From the NCBI GenBank assembly GCA_936432065.2, contig OW386291.2, positions 16,221,821 to 16,285,820 on the forward strand: a DNA stretch of 64,000 nt. The letters run 5' to 3'. Positions 45,746-58,129 of the stretch are shown one piece after another. Source of the DNA: Rutpela maculata. Taxonomy: Eukaryota > Arthropoda > Insecta > Coleoptera > Cerambycidae. The notes beneath the pieces are model-generated. The model worked only from the letters and a program-made list of their open reading frames with translations. It was not told the DNA's origin and ran no database searches. Position 1 is the stretch's first letter. The number at the start of each line of letters is the position of its first letter. The translations under genes were made by a program, and so were the position numbers.

Positions 45746-48082
45746 TAGAAACTTTATCAGTAATTGCGGAAAAGTATAAATATTGTTACATAATTAATAG
45801 TACAGTAACCAGAGGTTTTAACTTCGAAATAATGTCATATTGAACGGATTTCGTCAATTTTTGGCAGTATAATAATAAATGGCTTCACAGAAATGTTTCT
45901 ATATTGTGCAGGGGCTTGCTAATTTATAGGGGGTGGATGCCACCCCCTCTCAGAGGTTGGCACTTAAAAAATATATATATTTATTGGAGCTGACATAAAA
46001 TCAAATCAAGAAGAAAAGGTTCTATGCAATTTTTCACATAAATTGATAGTTTTTATGTTACAACGATTTCAGAATTGCAATTTTAGCTTAAAAAAAAGGT
46101 ATTTCCAAACGGCTTTCGTCAAGTATCTCGAAAAGTATTACTTTATCGAAAAAATGTTACAGACCAATTACAGAAAGTACAAACTGGGAATTAATTATAT
46201 TTTTTGTTTATTGATGTAGGATTAATAATTTCGGAGATATTTAAGTTTATATTTGGTATCCAAGTGTTTCGAAATTACCTTTAAAGTTTAAAATGCATTC
46301 TTTTCTAAAGCAAGTGCTTTAAATGAGCAAAAAAATTTGAGCATCTAGGTAATGCTACATCTTAACGAAAAACTGTATTTGAGATAATTTTTTTAAATTA
46401 CTGGCTAATTAGAGTAACAAAATGGCGACCTTTTTATATAAAAAATATAAATACGCACATTTTTTAGTCATAACTTCTTTATTTCTTATGCTACAGGAAT
46501 GAGTATAAAATAGTTTGAAAGCGCAATTAATTGTCTTTAAATTCATTTTTTAGCATTCGTGACGTAGGTGTCAATTTCTGAGATATTTCATATCTCCGAA
46601 ACTATTAAATCTATGTAAATAAATAAGCAAGAGAAATTCATTATCAGTTTATGAGCTTTATTTTTGGCCTCAGCCCATTATTCAATAAAACTAATATTTA
46701 TTGAGATATTTGGAAAAGGAAAAAAAATACGTTTTATCGAAAATACCTTTATAGTTTAAACTGTATTTTGTTCTAAAGCAAGCTGTATACAAACCAACAA
46801 ATTTGAGCATCTACGTCATCCTATATATTAATGAGAAACAGTGTTTGAAATTCCTTTTTTTTTAATTAATGGCTAATTACAGTAACAAAATGGCGACGTT
46901 GTTATTAAAAAAATGTGTAGACGCACATTGCTTCGGTCATAACTTCTTTTTTTTATGGTACAGAAACAAATAAAAAACAGTTGAAAGCTTAGTTAATAAC
47001 CCATTATTCTACCTGTTAGCATCCTTGACGTAGGTGTCACAGTTTCTGAGATATTTAACTCTCACTCTAAATAATTGTCTTATGAACAATTGGATGCCAA
47101 ATGTAAACTTAAATATTTTCGAAATTTTTAATCCTACATCAATAAACAAAAAATATAATTAATTCCCAGTTTGTACTTTCTATAATTGGTCTGTAACATT
47201 TTTTCGGTAAAGTAATGGTTTTCGAGATACTTGCGAACGCCGCTTGGAAATACCTTTTTTAAGCTAAAATGGCAATTTTGAAGTCGTTATAACTTAAAAA
47301 CTATCAATTTATGTGAAAAATTGCAAAGAACCTTTTCTTCTTAAAATCTGATTCTACTTCAGCTTCAATAAATATATATTTTTTAAGTGCCACCCCCTGA
47401 GAGGGTGTGGCATCCACCCCCTATAAATTAGCAAGCCTTCGCACAATATAGAAATTTTTCTCTTCTAGTCTAGTCTTTACTCAAGGACCTTTTTAGGCCC
47501 CTATTCCAGTGGGACCAACATAAACTCACTCTGCGTCAACCCATTTCTCTCCTAGAGTTGATGAGACATCCCTAGCGTCATCAAGTGACCAATCCTCAAA
47601 GTCTGAATAATTATAAGTACCTAATATCTAATGTAATTTGATCATGTAACAATATTTATATTTTTCCGCAATTATTAATAAAGTTTCTAAAAGAGTTATA
47701 ACTTTTTAATTGTTCAACTTACGTCGAAAAGTTTATCTAGTAAAGTTGTAAAGAATTCGATTCAGATGTACCGTTACGAAGATGTACGGCAAAAACTATT
47801 AGCTTTTTCAAGATGATGATGGCCAAATAAAACTCAATTTTAAACTTTTTCCCTACCTAATATGGATAGTTAAGGATGGCGGTGCCGTGCTTAAGAAAAT
47901 GATTTCGTAATTCGACAATTTCTCGTATATCCCTAAACCGATTGAAAAAAATTTTTGATAGGCTTTTAGAGAAAACCTGATAGAATGATACCAGACTATT
48001 GAAATCAACAAAAAAAAACAACAATTTTTTGATTTTTGCACGAAAAAAGGTTTTCCTTCTTTATTTTTCAATAGCCTAGTAC

Positions 48083-48309
48083 CAGTGGCGCCGCTAGCCT
48101 TTTGAAATAGGTGGGCGGATGCCGGCAAAAGAAAATAATTTGGTGGTGGGCGGTACAGCGATAGACAAAGTTAGCAAAAAAACAAAGTGTACATTTATCA
48201 TTTATATTATTATCAAGTCAGCGGCGGCGGCGCAGGGTGGGCAGCGACCGGCGCTTGGATTAGCAGGGTGGGCTCCCGCCCACCCCAGCACCCCTTAGCG
48301 CCGCCACTG
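48083..48309. mobile_element. hAT-type MITE with perfect 8-bp target duplication
   Basis: The ends CAGTGGCGCCGCTAG... and ...TAGCGCCGCCACTG form imperfect TIRs. The flanks are CCTAGTAC at 48075-48082 and 48310-48317, an exact 8-bp duplication as in hAT. The element is 227 bp, GC-rich and non-coding, with gtgggcgg-type text toward both ends. CAGNG-type ends support hAT. Confidence 0.92.
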
Positions 48310-48317
48310 CCTAGTAC

Positions 48318-49225
48318 CATTCTATATAGTTGTCTAGTGTCTAACCCGTTTCCCGACAAATATTGTTTATTCACAATAATTAATTTGAGTTCGTCCATGC
48401 CGCTTTTCCATTTTCCTTACATTCCTATAAATAACGAGAACATCGAAACGCTTTGCTATTAAATTTGCAATTCAAATAATTGATAGCTCTGTTCTATAGG
48501 ATACTAATTCATGATAATCGAAATATTCGTCCTACCTTTATTCTGTATACCTAATAATATTTACTGCTTCTTATTAAAAAATATATAATATATCCATCGA
48601 TTTTACTTCTATTTATAGATATCATGTCGTGTTACAAGGGTTTTAATTTATATTAGAGCCAGACAAGGATACGGCAGAAAAAGTATCCACGCTAACAATT
48701 AATAATTGAAACAAAAGTGTTGTTAATGTGTAATACATTACATGTTACAAAACTAAAATAAATATTTAAACATATCCAAATGAGTACAGGGTATTTAATA
48801 ATAGATCCTGTAATTTCGGGTAAGTATATATCAATATTGAAAAGAGTAATAGAATAATTCTATTTTTATTGTTAAGAACTTTGACGTCATTTGTCCTTTA
48901 TTAGGAAAATAATAAGTGTTGGTGGGTATAAGCTTCAATTTCACCGCTTTAAAATGCATGAAAAACATCCAATCCGGATTTACCGATATAAAATACAAAA
49001 GTTACTATTTTATTGAGTTAAAATTTTATGATTGTAATAGTAAGTTTAAAAGTTTAAAGCTTCAATAGACAGACAGTCCCCAAATCGTCAGGCAGGCAGA
49101 TAGAGACTGACTAATTGACGAAATTAAGACTTTGATATTCGTATTCTACGTAGTTTCGCACATGAAAATGATAAAATCTCGTAGGTAAGAGTGTTTTTTT
49201 CACGATTACAATATCTCATATTAGT
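48318..49225. other. AT-rich stretch between P1/MITE and P2
   Basis: No gene was recognised. Short direct repeats of gacagacag type occur near 49070. Confidence 0.45.
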
Positions 49226-51030
49226 ACAGTACCTAGAGGTAAAAAATATGCGAAACTTCGGAATAATGTCATATTGAACGGATTTCGTTCATTTTTGGCA
49301 GTATAATAGTAAATGCTTCACAGAAAAGTTTCTATATTGTGCGGGGGCTTGCTAATTTCTAGGGGGTGGATGCCGCCCCCTCTCAGGGGGTGGCACTTAA
49401 AAATATATATATTTATTGCAGCTAAAGTAGAATCAAATTTTAAGAAGAAAAAGTTCTATGCAATTTTTCACATAAATTGATAGTTTTTAAGTTTTAACGA
49501 CTTCAAAATTGCGATTTTAGCTTAAAAAAAAAGTATCTCCAAACGGCTTTTCTCAAGTATCTCGAAAAGTATTACTTTATCGAAAAAACGTTACAGACCA
49601 ATTCCAGAAAGCACAAACTGGGAATTAATTACATTTTTTGTTTATTAATGTAGGATTAATAATTTCGGAGATATTTAAGTTTACATTTGGCATCCAAGTG
49701 TTCATAAGATAATTATTGAGAGTGAGAGTTAAATATCTCAGACTCTGTGACACCTACGTCAAGGATGCTAATAGGTAGAATAATAGGTTATTTATTAAGC
49801 TTTCAACTGTTTTTTTATTTGTTTCTGTAGCATAAAAAACAAAGAAATTATGACCGAAGCAATGTGCGTCTACACATTTTTTAATAACAACGTCGCCATT
49901 TTGTTACTGTAATTAGCCATTAATTAAAAAAAAGGAATTTCAAAGACTGTTTCTCATTAATATATTTCCCATTAATGTATAGCAATTTTTTTGTTTGTAT
50001 ACAGCACTTGCTTTAGAAAAAAATACAGTTTAAACTATAAAGGTATTTTTGATAAAACGTAATTTTTTTCTCTTTTTCCAAATATCTCAATAAATATTAG
50101 TTTTATTAAAAAATTGGTAGAGACCAAAAATAAAACTCATAAACTGATAGTGAATTTCGCTAGTTTATTTATTTACATTGATTTAATAGTTTCGGAGATA
50201 TGAAAGTTTACAAATGACGTCCGAACATTTATAAGACGAAAAATGCAGTTTAAATGTTAAATACCTCAGAAATTGTGACACCTACGTCACTCATGCTAAG
50301 AAATGAAATTGAAGACAATTAATTGCGCTTTCAAATTATTTTTTACTCGTTCCTGTAGAATAAGAAATAAAGAAGTTATACCGGAAAAATATGTGTATTT
50401 ATATTTTTTTATATATAAAAAGGTCGCCATTTTGTTACTCTAATTACCCAATAATTTAAAAAAATTATCTCAAACACAGTTTTTCGTTAAGATGTAGCAT
50501 TACCTAGATGCTCAATTTTTTTGCTCATTTAAAGCACTTGCTTTAGAAAAAAACGCATTTTAAATTTTAAAAGTAATTTCGAACCACTGGGATACCAAAT
50601 AAACTTAAATATCTCCGAAATTATTAATCCAACATCAATAGACAAAAAATATAATTAATTCCCAGTTTGTATTTTATGTAATTGATCTGTAACATTTTTT
50701 TCGATAAAGTAATACTTTTCGAGATACTCGACGAAAGCCGTTTGGAAATACCTTTTTTTTTTAAGATAAAATTGCAATTTTGAAGTCGTTATAACTTAAA
50801 AATTATCAATTTATGTAAAATTGCATAGAATCTCTTCTTAAAATTTGATTCTATTTCAGCTCCAATAAGTATATTTATTTTTTAAGTGCCACCCCCTATA
50901 AATTAGCAAGCCCCGCACAATATAGAAACTTATCTGTGAAGCATTTACTATTATACTGCCAAAAATGAACGAAATCCGTTCAATATGACATTGTTCCGAA
51001 GTTAAAACCTCCAGTTACTGTACTATATTA
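49226..51030. repeat. Palindromic composite repeat P2, inverted copy of P1 core
   Basis: From tagtacagtacctagaggta at 49226 to its complement near 51025, the block is palindromic and matches the P1 core (45808-47455). The single-copy centre runs in the opposite direction: P1's second sub-unit matches P2's first. The outer P1 arms are absent. It touches the left end of E3 directly. Confidence 0.88.
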
Positions 51031-51593
51031 GTTCAGTAATATAACTGTTTGTAATGGACAAAATTCATAAAGATTTGAAAATTGGTAGAAATGTTAAGAA
51101 TAGCATAAGGATTATTAAACCGAAAAGTTCCCACCCCTAAATAGTGTGCTTCATCCCCTAGGACGTCGTTTCCACCCCCATTCTGAAGTTTTCTAGATTA
51201 TCTCTGAAACGGTGCACTTTTTGATAAAAATACCTATATACAAAATTATTCCTTATAAAATTCTCTATCAAAAACGTCTCTACAATTTTTTTCCTAAACT
51301 TAATAGTACCGTGGGAAATAATGCGTTCAAGTTGACACAATAGATTATAATCTTTACTATAATCTACTTTAAAGTTCAATGCTTAATGCTAAAGCAGTAG
51401 CTACTAAACTCCACTTAAAATTATAACGCTTCCACCCTCTCACCTCTAAAAAATATCGCAATTTTTAAAGAAGCGAGAATATTGTATATTGTACTTGTTG
51501 CCACGCTACCCTAGAGGTAAATTAATTTCCCCCATTTTACGCGGTGTCCCCTGTATACCTAATCCACTAATTTTATCAGGTTACCTGCGTTAA

Positions 51594-52830
51594 TTAATCT
51601 TCGTCGTCTTCCATAGATTCGACATTCATGCATGCTTATCCGTGGCAATGGTAACACATTGTGGAGCAACGTATGCCTGCTCTTCTCCAACTACACCTGT
51701 TTTGGCACCCTAATTTGCATGAACAAGAAATTAGTTTTAAAACAGATTCGGTAGCTGGTTCTTTTGTTGTCATAGTTGGGATTAATATAATGCCGACTTT
51801 TTTCCATCCCCAATCAGTAGCTTCTAGCGTAACGTTTTTCCATGTTTGAATTTGGTAAAAAAAAGGCGATATGAGTGTTGCCGAGCAGCAGCAGAAGTTG
51901 GTGGTAGTCTTGGTAACATTACAATATTGTTCGCTTTACCAACAAGTTTGTTAAAAGTCATGAATCTGTATACATGTAGACTTTTTCTGCCGAGGTAGAG
52001 TTGTATAAAACTAAGACAAATCGCTCTCCTACGTCTACAATTTCTTTATGACTAGCTTTTTTATTATTAAAAGTTTGCACGATGTCTTGTAAGTCATCTC
52101 TTTTATTAGGCATATTGATTACATTAACCTCTTCTTTGGAAAAAAACGCTGAGATTGTGTGGCAACCGCTAATGGCGTGTGTAAATAAGACTGTATCTTT
52201 ACAGTTTTTTAAAAAAGTTGAGGATTATAAATCTCGTGAACTGTAAATCCTTTTGCTGGTATTACCTTATTTTTCTTTTAAAAATGTCTCTGTCGGAGGG
52301 AGAAAGAGCAATAAGAAGGAGTAGCAGGTCAATATCTTGCCTACGACAACAACTTATAGCACCTCGATTCCTTCATTTCTAAATTTTTTCACTAGTTCTG
52401 CAATCAAATGTTCGTTCTTTGTTAAACAAATTACTAGGGAACTTCTGCTGAGTTTCAGAAACAACAGTGTTTTCATCAAATACAATTTCAGGACAGGTTC
52501 TTTGCAGTACCCGCCTTTGTCTTTCCAGGCTCTACTGTTTGTATTATCCGAATAAGCATCGACACGACAGTTACTCTATTACCGTACTGTTTTCTTATGT
52601 AACGAACGTGAGCGTTGCAAACGTTATTACATTACGCGGCGAAGCAAGTATCCTCCGTCAATCACATACTCAATATTTCCGAAAATATGGTCTCGTTCTG
52701 GAACAGAATTAATAATTTGGTTTTTCTCATTAGGCCTTTGTCATCGAAAAAGGAAAGAGGTACTGCCTTTAATTTTGATTGTGTTGTTTGTACTGGATAT
52801 TGGCTTTGCATTATTTGCACGGCGCAATTT
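51594..52830 (-). pseudogene. E3 XPG/PIN-like protein with cysteine-rich tail
   Basis: The minus strand reads KAVPLSFFDDKGLMRKTK, a VIDGGYLLRR-type segment, VRKQYGNRVTVV and FDAYSDNTN in a shifted frame, then AISGCHTISAFF, KKASHKEIVDVGERFVLVLY, LPPTSAAARQHSYRLFFYQI, TDWGWKKVGIILIPTMTTKE, and the tail CSCKLGCQNRCSWRRAGIRC, stopping at 51594. The acid in the GCD motif is His here (GCHTISAFF), and several frameshifts exist, so it is inactive. Relative to E1 the motif order is identical, which supports one shared protein family. Confidence 0.85.
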
Positions 52831-53123
52831 TATTATTACTCTATTATTATTTTTTTTAATAATAAATTTTGGGAAAAAAAATTGTATAGACGTTTTTGCT
52901 AGAGAATTTTATAAGGAATAATTTTATATATAAGTATTTTTATCAAAAAGTGCACCGTTCCCGAGATAATCTAGAAAACCTCACAATGGGGGTGGATATG
53001 ATGTCCTAGGGGACGAAGCACACTATTTAGAGGTGGGGACTTTTCGGTTTAGTAATTCTTATGCTATCCTTAACGTTTCTACCGATTTTCAAAACTTTAT
53101 GAATTTTGTCCGATATATTACTG

Positions 53124-53536
53124 TAATGTGTTACAACCCTTAGAATGAATGTAGTGTATTTGCACCTACTCGAGAAACCTACCAGAAGTTAGTTCTGGTG
53201 ACATCTGGAATGATCTAGAGAATGGTGGCGTCATCACAGAACAATCGAGATCTGTCATTTTTGGGTATGAAAGACCGACCGCATTCTCGGCGAGTAGTTC
53301 AGAAAGTTCAGAAAGTATAGAAAGTGAGGTTAAGACTTCAAAGATAAACAAAGTGATAAACATTGTGATTTTAGTCAATAAAGTGAATTTAAATTAATAA
53401 TAGTATTGTGAAGTATCCAGTAAATATTTAATAAAGTGTGTTAGTGGACATCTCTTGTTATAATTTTTGGAACCCACGGATTTTGCGAGGGTGGTTTCCT
53501 AAGGGTGGAAACACGTCACATTACAATATTAATTGT
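53124..53536. mobile_element. Insertion in E3 right TIR, possible solo LTR
   Basis: 413 bp flanked by the 10-bp direct repeat tatattactg (53114-53123 and 53537-53546). The inner sequence contains tgttacaaccc near the start and cacgtcacatta near the end, giving TG...CA-like borders, a block with ggtgacatctggaatgatct and cattctcggcgagtagttca, and a tataaagtg-like region. It resembles an insect gypsy-type LTR. A 10-bp duplication is too long for an LTR element, so the class is uncertain. Confidence 0.5.
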
Positions 53537-53550
53537 TATATTACTGAACT

Positions 53551-54189
53551 CCATCGGTAAGCGAGGGAAGTAAAAATATTATAATTCTGTCTAATGTATT
53601 CTTTTTCATATTCCAATACAATGTATTCTTTTTCGTATTCCAATACAAGCGTTATTTTATGAGTTATATATAAAATATAAAATTAAATAGATCTGTTTAC
53701 GTAACAAGATAAATCAAAATGTGAATGTGTCCTTTGTAATATAAATATCGGATTCAAATTTAAATTCAGTATGTATTTCTGTTTGTGGTTAATTGTTTTC
53801 CATTGTTACTTTAATTAAACCAACCAAAATAATCAAGAAGTAAGTAAACAGTCGATATTTAATATTTTGATTAATATTATCGTTTATATTATCAGATGTT
53901 TCTAAAACCTTACCATATTTCTGTCAAGCAAAAGCGTGTTATGACAACAAATTATTTTAATAAGGTACCTATCTACATTCAAATCCAAAATTGAGGTAGC
54001 TATGAAAATGACAGACATTTGCAACAACTGAATTAATCTTGACATTATTCGCTGATTATCTGAAGTAAGTGTATTGAATTTGTTTTGAACAAGTAAATTA
54101 ATATAAAAGAGATGAAAAAGTTGACATATTGATTACTGATCAGTAAAAACTTCCAACTTTAAACCTGCAGAGAGCTTTACTAATAAATA
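53551..54189. other. Putative 5' leader of the non-LTR element
   Basis: Contains two 33-bp direct repeats, atgtattctttttc[a/g]tatt (53594-53660), then AT-rich sequence up to the ORF1 start. The real 5' end of the element was not located. Confidence 0.4.
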
Positions 54190-54906
54190 ATGGTATCAAA
54201 TGAAGAAATACTAAAATTATTGGTAGAAATAAAAGCTGATATCAAACAAGTCAAAAGCGATAATCAAATACACCTAGAAAATACAGAAAAGTTGAGAAAG
54301 AAAGTTGATGCCCTGGAAAAAGAAAACCAAGAATTACAAAAGCAGTTAGTAACAGTACAGAAGGCGGTAAGAAGAAATAATATTATTATTTTTGGCATAG
54401 GAGAAAAAAACAGAAAATCCATATTGGAAAATGTCACGGAAATATTAAAAAACAAATTAGAAATAAGCTTATCTTCAACCGATTTCAGTAACATATATAG
54501 AATTGGACAAGAGACCCCTAACAAAATACGCCCAATATTTGTAGAATTAACGACACAACTGAAAAAATTTGAAATATTAAGAAATGCCTCTAAATTAAAA
54601 GGTTCCGGTGTGAGTATCTCTAAAGATCTGATTTTCTCGGAGAGAGAAGAGCAAAAAATTATATACAAAAATTACAAAAAAGCTAAAGAGCTAAAATATT
54701 CCACAAAAATTATAAAAAACACATTGATGGTAAACGATGTAACCTATTCACTTGAGGAACTAAAAGAAACGGATATTTTTGAGGGTATGCCCCTACCTGG
54801 AAATAGTAATGATGTTGTCAGCGATGACGAAGAAACAATAAAAACTCGTAATAAAGGGAAATTGTTGACAGGAGAACGGCCAGTAACAAGAAAAAATAGA
54901 AAATAA
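54190..54906 (+). CDS. Non-LTR retrotransposon ORF1 protein
   Basis: A 238-residue protein from ATG at 54190. Residues about 1-60 form a coiled coil (EILKLLVEIKADIKQVKSDN, KKVDALEKENQELQKQL). A RRM-like core follows (NNIIIFGIGEKNRKSILENV, FSNIYRIGQET, RPIFVELTTQLKKFEILRNA), then a basic C-terminal domain (GVSISKDLIFSEREEQKIIY). This coiled coil-RRM-CTD order is typical of RNA-binding ORF1 proteins of L1/CR1-type elements, which trimerise and coat the element RNA. No zinc knuckle. The frame is intact. ORF2 starts 254 bp downstream on the same strand. Confidence 0.85.
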   Translation: MVSNEEILKLLVEIKADIKQVKSDNQIHLENTEKLRKKVDALEKENQELQKQLVTVQKAVRRNNIIIFGIGEKNRKSILENVTEILKNKLEISLSSTDFSNIYRIGQETPNKIRPIFVELTTQLKKFEILRNASKLKGSGVSISKDLIFSEREEQKIIYKNYKKAKELKYSTKIIKNTLMVNDVTYSLEELKETDIFEGMPLPGNSNDVVSDDEETIKTRNKGKLLTGERPVTRKNRK

Positions 54907-55159
54907 ATTAGGAAGTGTATCTGCCAACTGTCCACAGGGAAGTGTTAAAATATAGTTATGTTATTTAATAATTTTTTTATATATAATTCATTTTACTATA
55001 CTTTGTCAAACCGGGGAAATTTACCTCTACCATGTGTTATCTTTTAAGAGATTTTTAATAAATTTAATGTTCTATATGATTAACACGCCTTGTATCAGAA
55101 ATTTGATATATACTAAATCAAAATCAAATATTTATTGGTAATAAAATTGTTATTTTAAA

Positions 55160-58129
55160 ATGGACCAATATATTAGAGATATTAACCATGTTACTATTGA
55201 TACAATCGAAATTGAAAGCACCCTAGAACTTAATAATCAAATTTTAAATAGTAAATGTATAAATAATTTTAAAATTCTAAATCAGAATATTAGAAGTTTA
55301 TTTAAAAACTTTGATGAATGCAGTATATTACTAGATCAAATAAATTGCCAGTTCGATTGTATGATCCTCACAGAGACGTGGAAAGTTTTTTGCGTAGATT
55401 TAGTACAAAAAGATGGATATGACTTAATATACAATGAAGGTTCGATAAATAAAAGTGATGGGGTAGTAGTCTATATTAAACAGTCTTACAACTACACATA
55501 CAATATAATATCCATCGGTGAATGTAAAAGTGTTCAAATAACAATCAACATGCCAAGTAAAAAAACAATTATGATTACTGCAGTTTATAGACCTCCTTCG
55601 ACATCCGCTGAAAATTTCATAATCTGTTTAAGGGAGTATCTGGAACAAACAAAAAACAATTACTTAGAATATCATATTTTCGCCGGCGACATAAATATTA
55701 ATTTTTTAGTGGATAATGACATTAGTTCGGAATACCTAAACACACTGTATGAGTATAATTTTATTAGTACAATAAACAAACCAACAAGAGTGGAAGGAGA
55801 AACAATATCATGCCTCGATCATATATTTGTGAAAGGTAGAGAAAACAATTTCGAAGAAAACATTTTATCTATTGTCCTTAAAACTACTATTACGGACCAT
55901 TACACCACGTTAATAAATATATCTGTAGAATCGGAAACCAAAAAACACTCTGAGAATCAAGAATTTATAAAATTTGTTAAGTATGAGAATTTGAGGAAAG
56001 AATTACAAGGATACAACTGGAATTTTTTGTATAACATTAAAGATATAGATAAGGCCACTACATTTTTCATAACAACATTAAAAGAATTTATTCACAAACA
56101 TACTAAATCTATAAAACAAAAAAGACAAGACAAAAAAAGAAAATGCTGGGTAACAGATAGCCTAGTGCGTTCAATAAATAAATAAAATATACTTTATAAA
56201 AAATTTAAAAAACAACCTGCAAATCTGCTTGTAAAAAATGAATATATTAATTACCGCAATTATTTAAATCGTTTAATTAAAATTACTAAGTTTAACTATT
56301 TTAAAAAACAAATAGAACAAAACAAGAGCAGTTCAAAACAACTATGGAACACAATTAATAATATGCAATCAATTGAAAAATCACAAGATATAAAACAAAT
56401 AATGACTAACTTAAATGAATTAACAACTGATAAACTAGCTATTGTTAATGAATTTAATAATTACTATGCCAGTGTTGGGAAGAATTTGGCAAATAAAATT
56501 ATAAAACCAGTAGAACCTCCTCCTGATGGCCATCAGGTCCCTCACTCCATATATCTAAAACCAACAGATGAAAAAGAAATTATTGACACGATTAAATCTT
56601 TAAAAAACAAAAAGGCGCCAGGTTTAGATATGATAAAAAGCGAAGTTCTGAAAGAAATAGCCTTAGAAATAGTACAACCTCTGAAATATTTAATAAACAA
56701 AATTATGGAAACAGGAAATTGCCCCTCTGATTTTAAGACAGCTATCATAAAGCCGGTATACAAAAAAGGCGATAAAACCAATGTGTCGAATTACAGACCA
56801 ATATCTTTAATTAGTAATTTAGCAAAAATTTTTGAGAAAATACTTAAAGCCAGGCTTACAAATTACTTTAAGAAATATAATATAATATCAAATAAACAAT
56901 ACGGTTTCCAAGAGGGAAAATCAACGCATGATGCAATTTCTTGTTTAACTGCAGAAATTTATGGAAGCATGGATGACGGAAAAGCTGCCCTTTGCGTATT
57001 CCTAGACCTAGCTAAGGCTTTTGACACGGTGAGTCATCCACAGTTATTGAGGGTCTTGCAAGGTATGGGAATAAGAGGTGTGGCAGGCGAACTGATTAGC
57101 AACTATCTAACGGATAGAAAGCAAATGGTGGAAATAAATTCTATACAGAGTTCCGAAAGAACAGTAAAATATGGTGTCCCGCAAGGAACTGTGATTGGCC
57201 CTATTTTATTCACGGCTTATTTAAATGGTATACTTACCGTAAATAGTTCAGGGTTGTTAATCAGTTTTGCAGATGACACCGCAATTTTCTATAGTGCTGA
57301 TAATTGGGACGAACTGAAAATTAAAGTGGAAAATGATATGAGTAGAATAATTGACTGTTTTAGTCACAAACTGTTAACTATAAATTATGAAAAAACAAAG
57401 TTTTTACCATTTTCATGTTACAAGAATAACTTACCCAATTATCAAGCTCTTGATATAAAAAGAAACACCGAGTCCATACAAATAACTTCTGCAAGTAACA
57501 TTAAATATTTAGGTATAACACTTGACAGTCAATTGAAGTGGGATATTCACACCAAGAATGTTGCAAACATATTAAGATTTCTAGTATACAAGTTTAAATA
57601 TTTCAAAAATATTTTACAAATAAACCAACTAAAAATATTGTATTATGCCTTAGTAGAGTCACGACTGCAATATGCAATTTTGGGGTGGGGCGGTGTAGCA
57701 ACCGTTCATTTAAAGAAGTTAGAAGTGCTACAAAAAAGAATATTAAAAATAATTTACAACAAAAACTTTACCTACTCTACGGATAAAATATACTCCGAAA
57801 CACGCATAATGGATATTAGACAGTTGTTCTTTTTCAGTATTATTACATACATATTCAAGAATAGAACATCGTTGCAATTTATTGCCCACAGTTACTCAAC
57901 CAGACAAAAAACCAATCAATGTGTTAGAACTAATACTAGTCATAAGACGATCGGGCAGCGTAATTATATTTATCTAGCTTGCAGGATTTACAACTCTTTA
58001 CCAGATAAAGAAAAATGTATTATTAAAACATTAAATTCTGCAGCTGCATTTAAAAAAGTGTTCAAAAAATATATATTTTCTATCAATAGGACAATGGTGC
58101 ACTCTCTAATAGACGTTAAAAACTATTAA
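55160..58129 (+). pseudogene. Non-LTR ORF2 (endonuclease and reverse transcriptase), one stop
   Basis: About 990 codons in a single frame, broken only by TAA at 56183-56185 after LVRSINK; reading resumes as NILYKKFKKQPANLL. The APE-type endonuclease has LNQNIRSL, ILTETW, AVYRPPS, FAGDININ, CLDHIF and TITDHYTT, i.e. the N, E, Y, D, DH and DH boxes. RT has KKAPGLDMI, SNYRPISLISNLAKIFEKIL, FLDLAKAFDTVSHP, YGVPQGTVIGPILF, FADDTAIFY (catalytic FADD) and KYLGITLDSQLKWD. The C-terminus ends HSLIDVKNY. No RNase H. Probably a jockey/CR1-group element, and by far the best preserved TE here; whether it can be read through is unknown. Confidence 0.9.

Larger units (their letters stand above)
45140..47860. 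repeat. Palindromic composite repeat P1 (long inverted arms)
   Basis: The left outer arm has gtttaaaattgagt, gctaatagtttttt, cgtaacggtacatct and an aactttactagagaaac stretch. It is mirrored at 47640-47855. The inner arm tagtacagtaaccagaggtt...gggggtggatgccaccccct (45808-45960) is mirrored near 47380-47455. Further in, nearly 400 bp mirror each other (for example aattaattatattttttgtt). The centre carries two direct sub-units with taacaaaatggcgac and tgacgtaggtgtca. Insertions interrupt the arms at about 45250-45520, 45610-45745 and 47458-47630. No protein-coding signal. Confidence 0.88.
51030..53550 (-). mobile_element. E3, TIR element with XPG-like gene, TIR interrupted
   Basis: The left end is AGTTCAGTAATATA (51030) and the right end TATATTACTGAACT (53550). 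The TIRs continue inside for about 270 bp, sharing ggacaaaattcataaag, aggggatgaagc-like text and ttttgataaaaatac. The right TIR is split by a 413-bp insertion (53124-53536) flanked by tatattactg on both sides. No duplication around E3 itself is clear. The encoded gene (51594-52830) is homologous to those of E1, E2 and E4. Confidence 0.78.

Noticed and set aside
48187..48462. Plus and minus ORFs over the GC-rich block
   Set aside because: They fall across the hAT MITE border and have no domain.
45140..51030. Maverick/Polinton terminal repeats
   Set aside because: No polymerase B, integrase, ATPase or capsid gene lies between or near the arms.
54264..54668. Minus-strand 134-codon ORF
   Set aside because: It is the shadow of the well-supported ORF1 on the plus strand.
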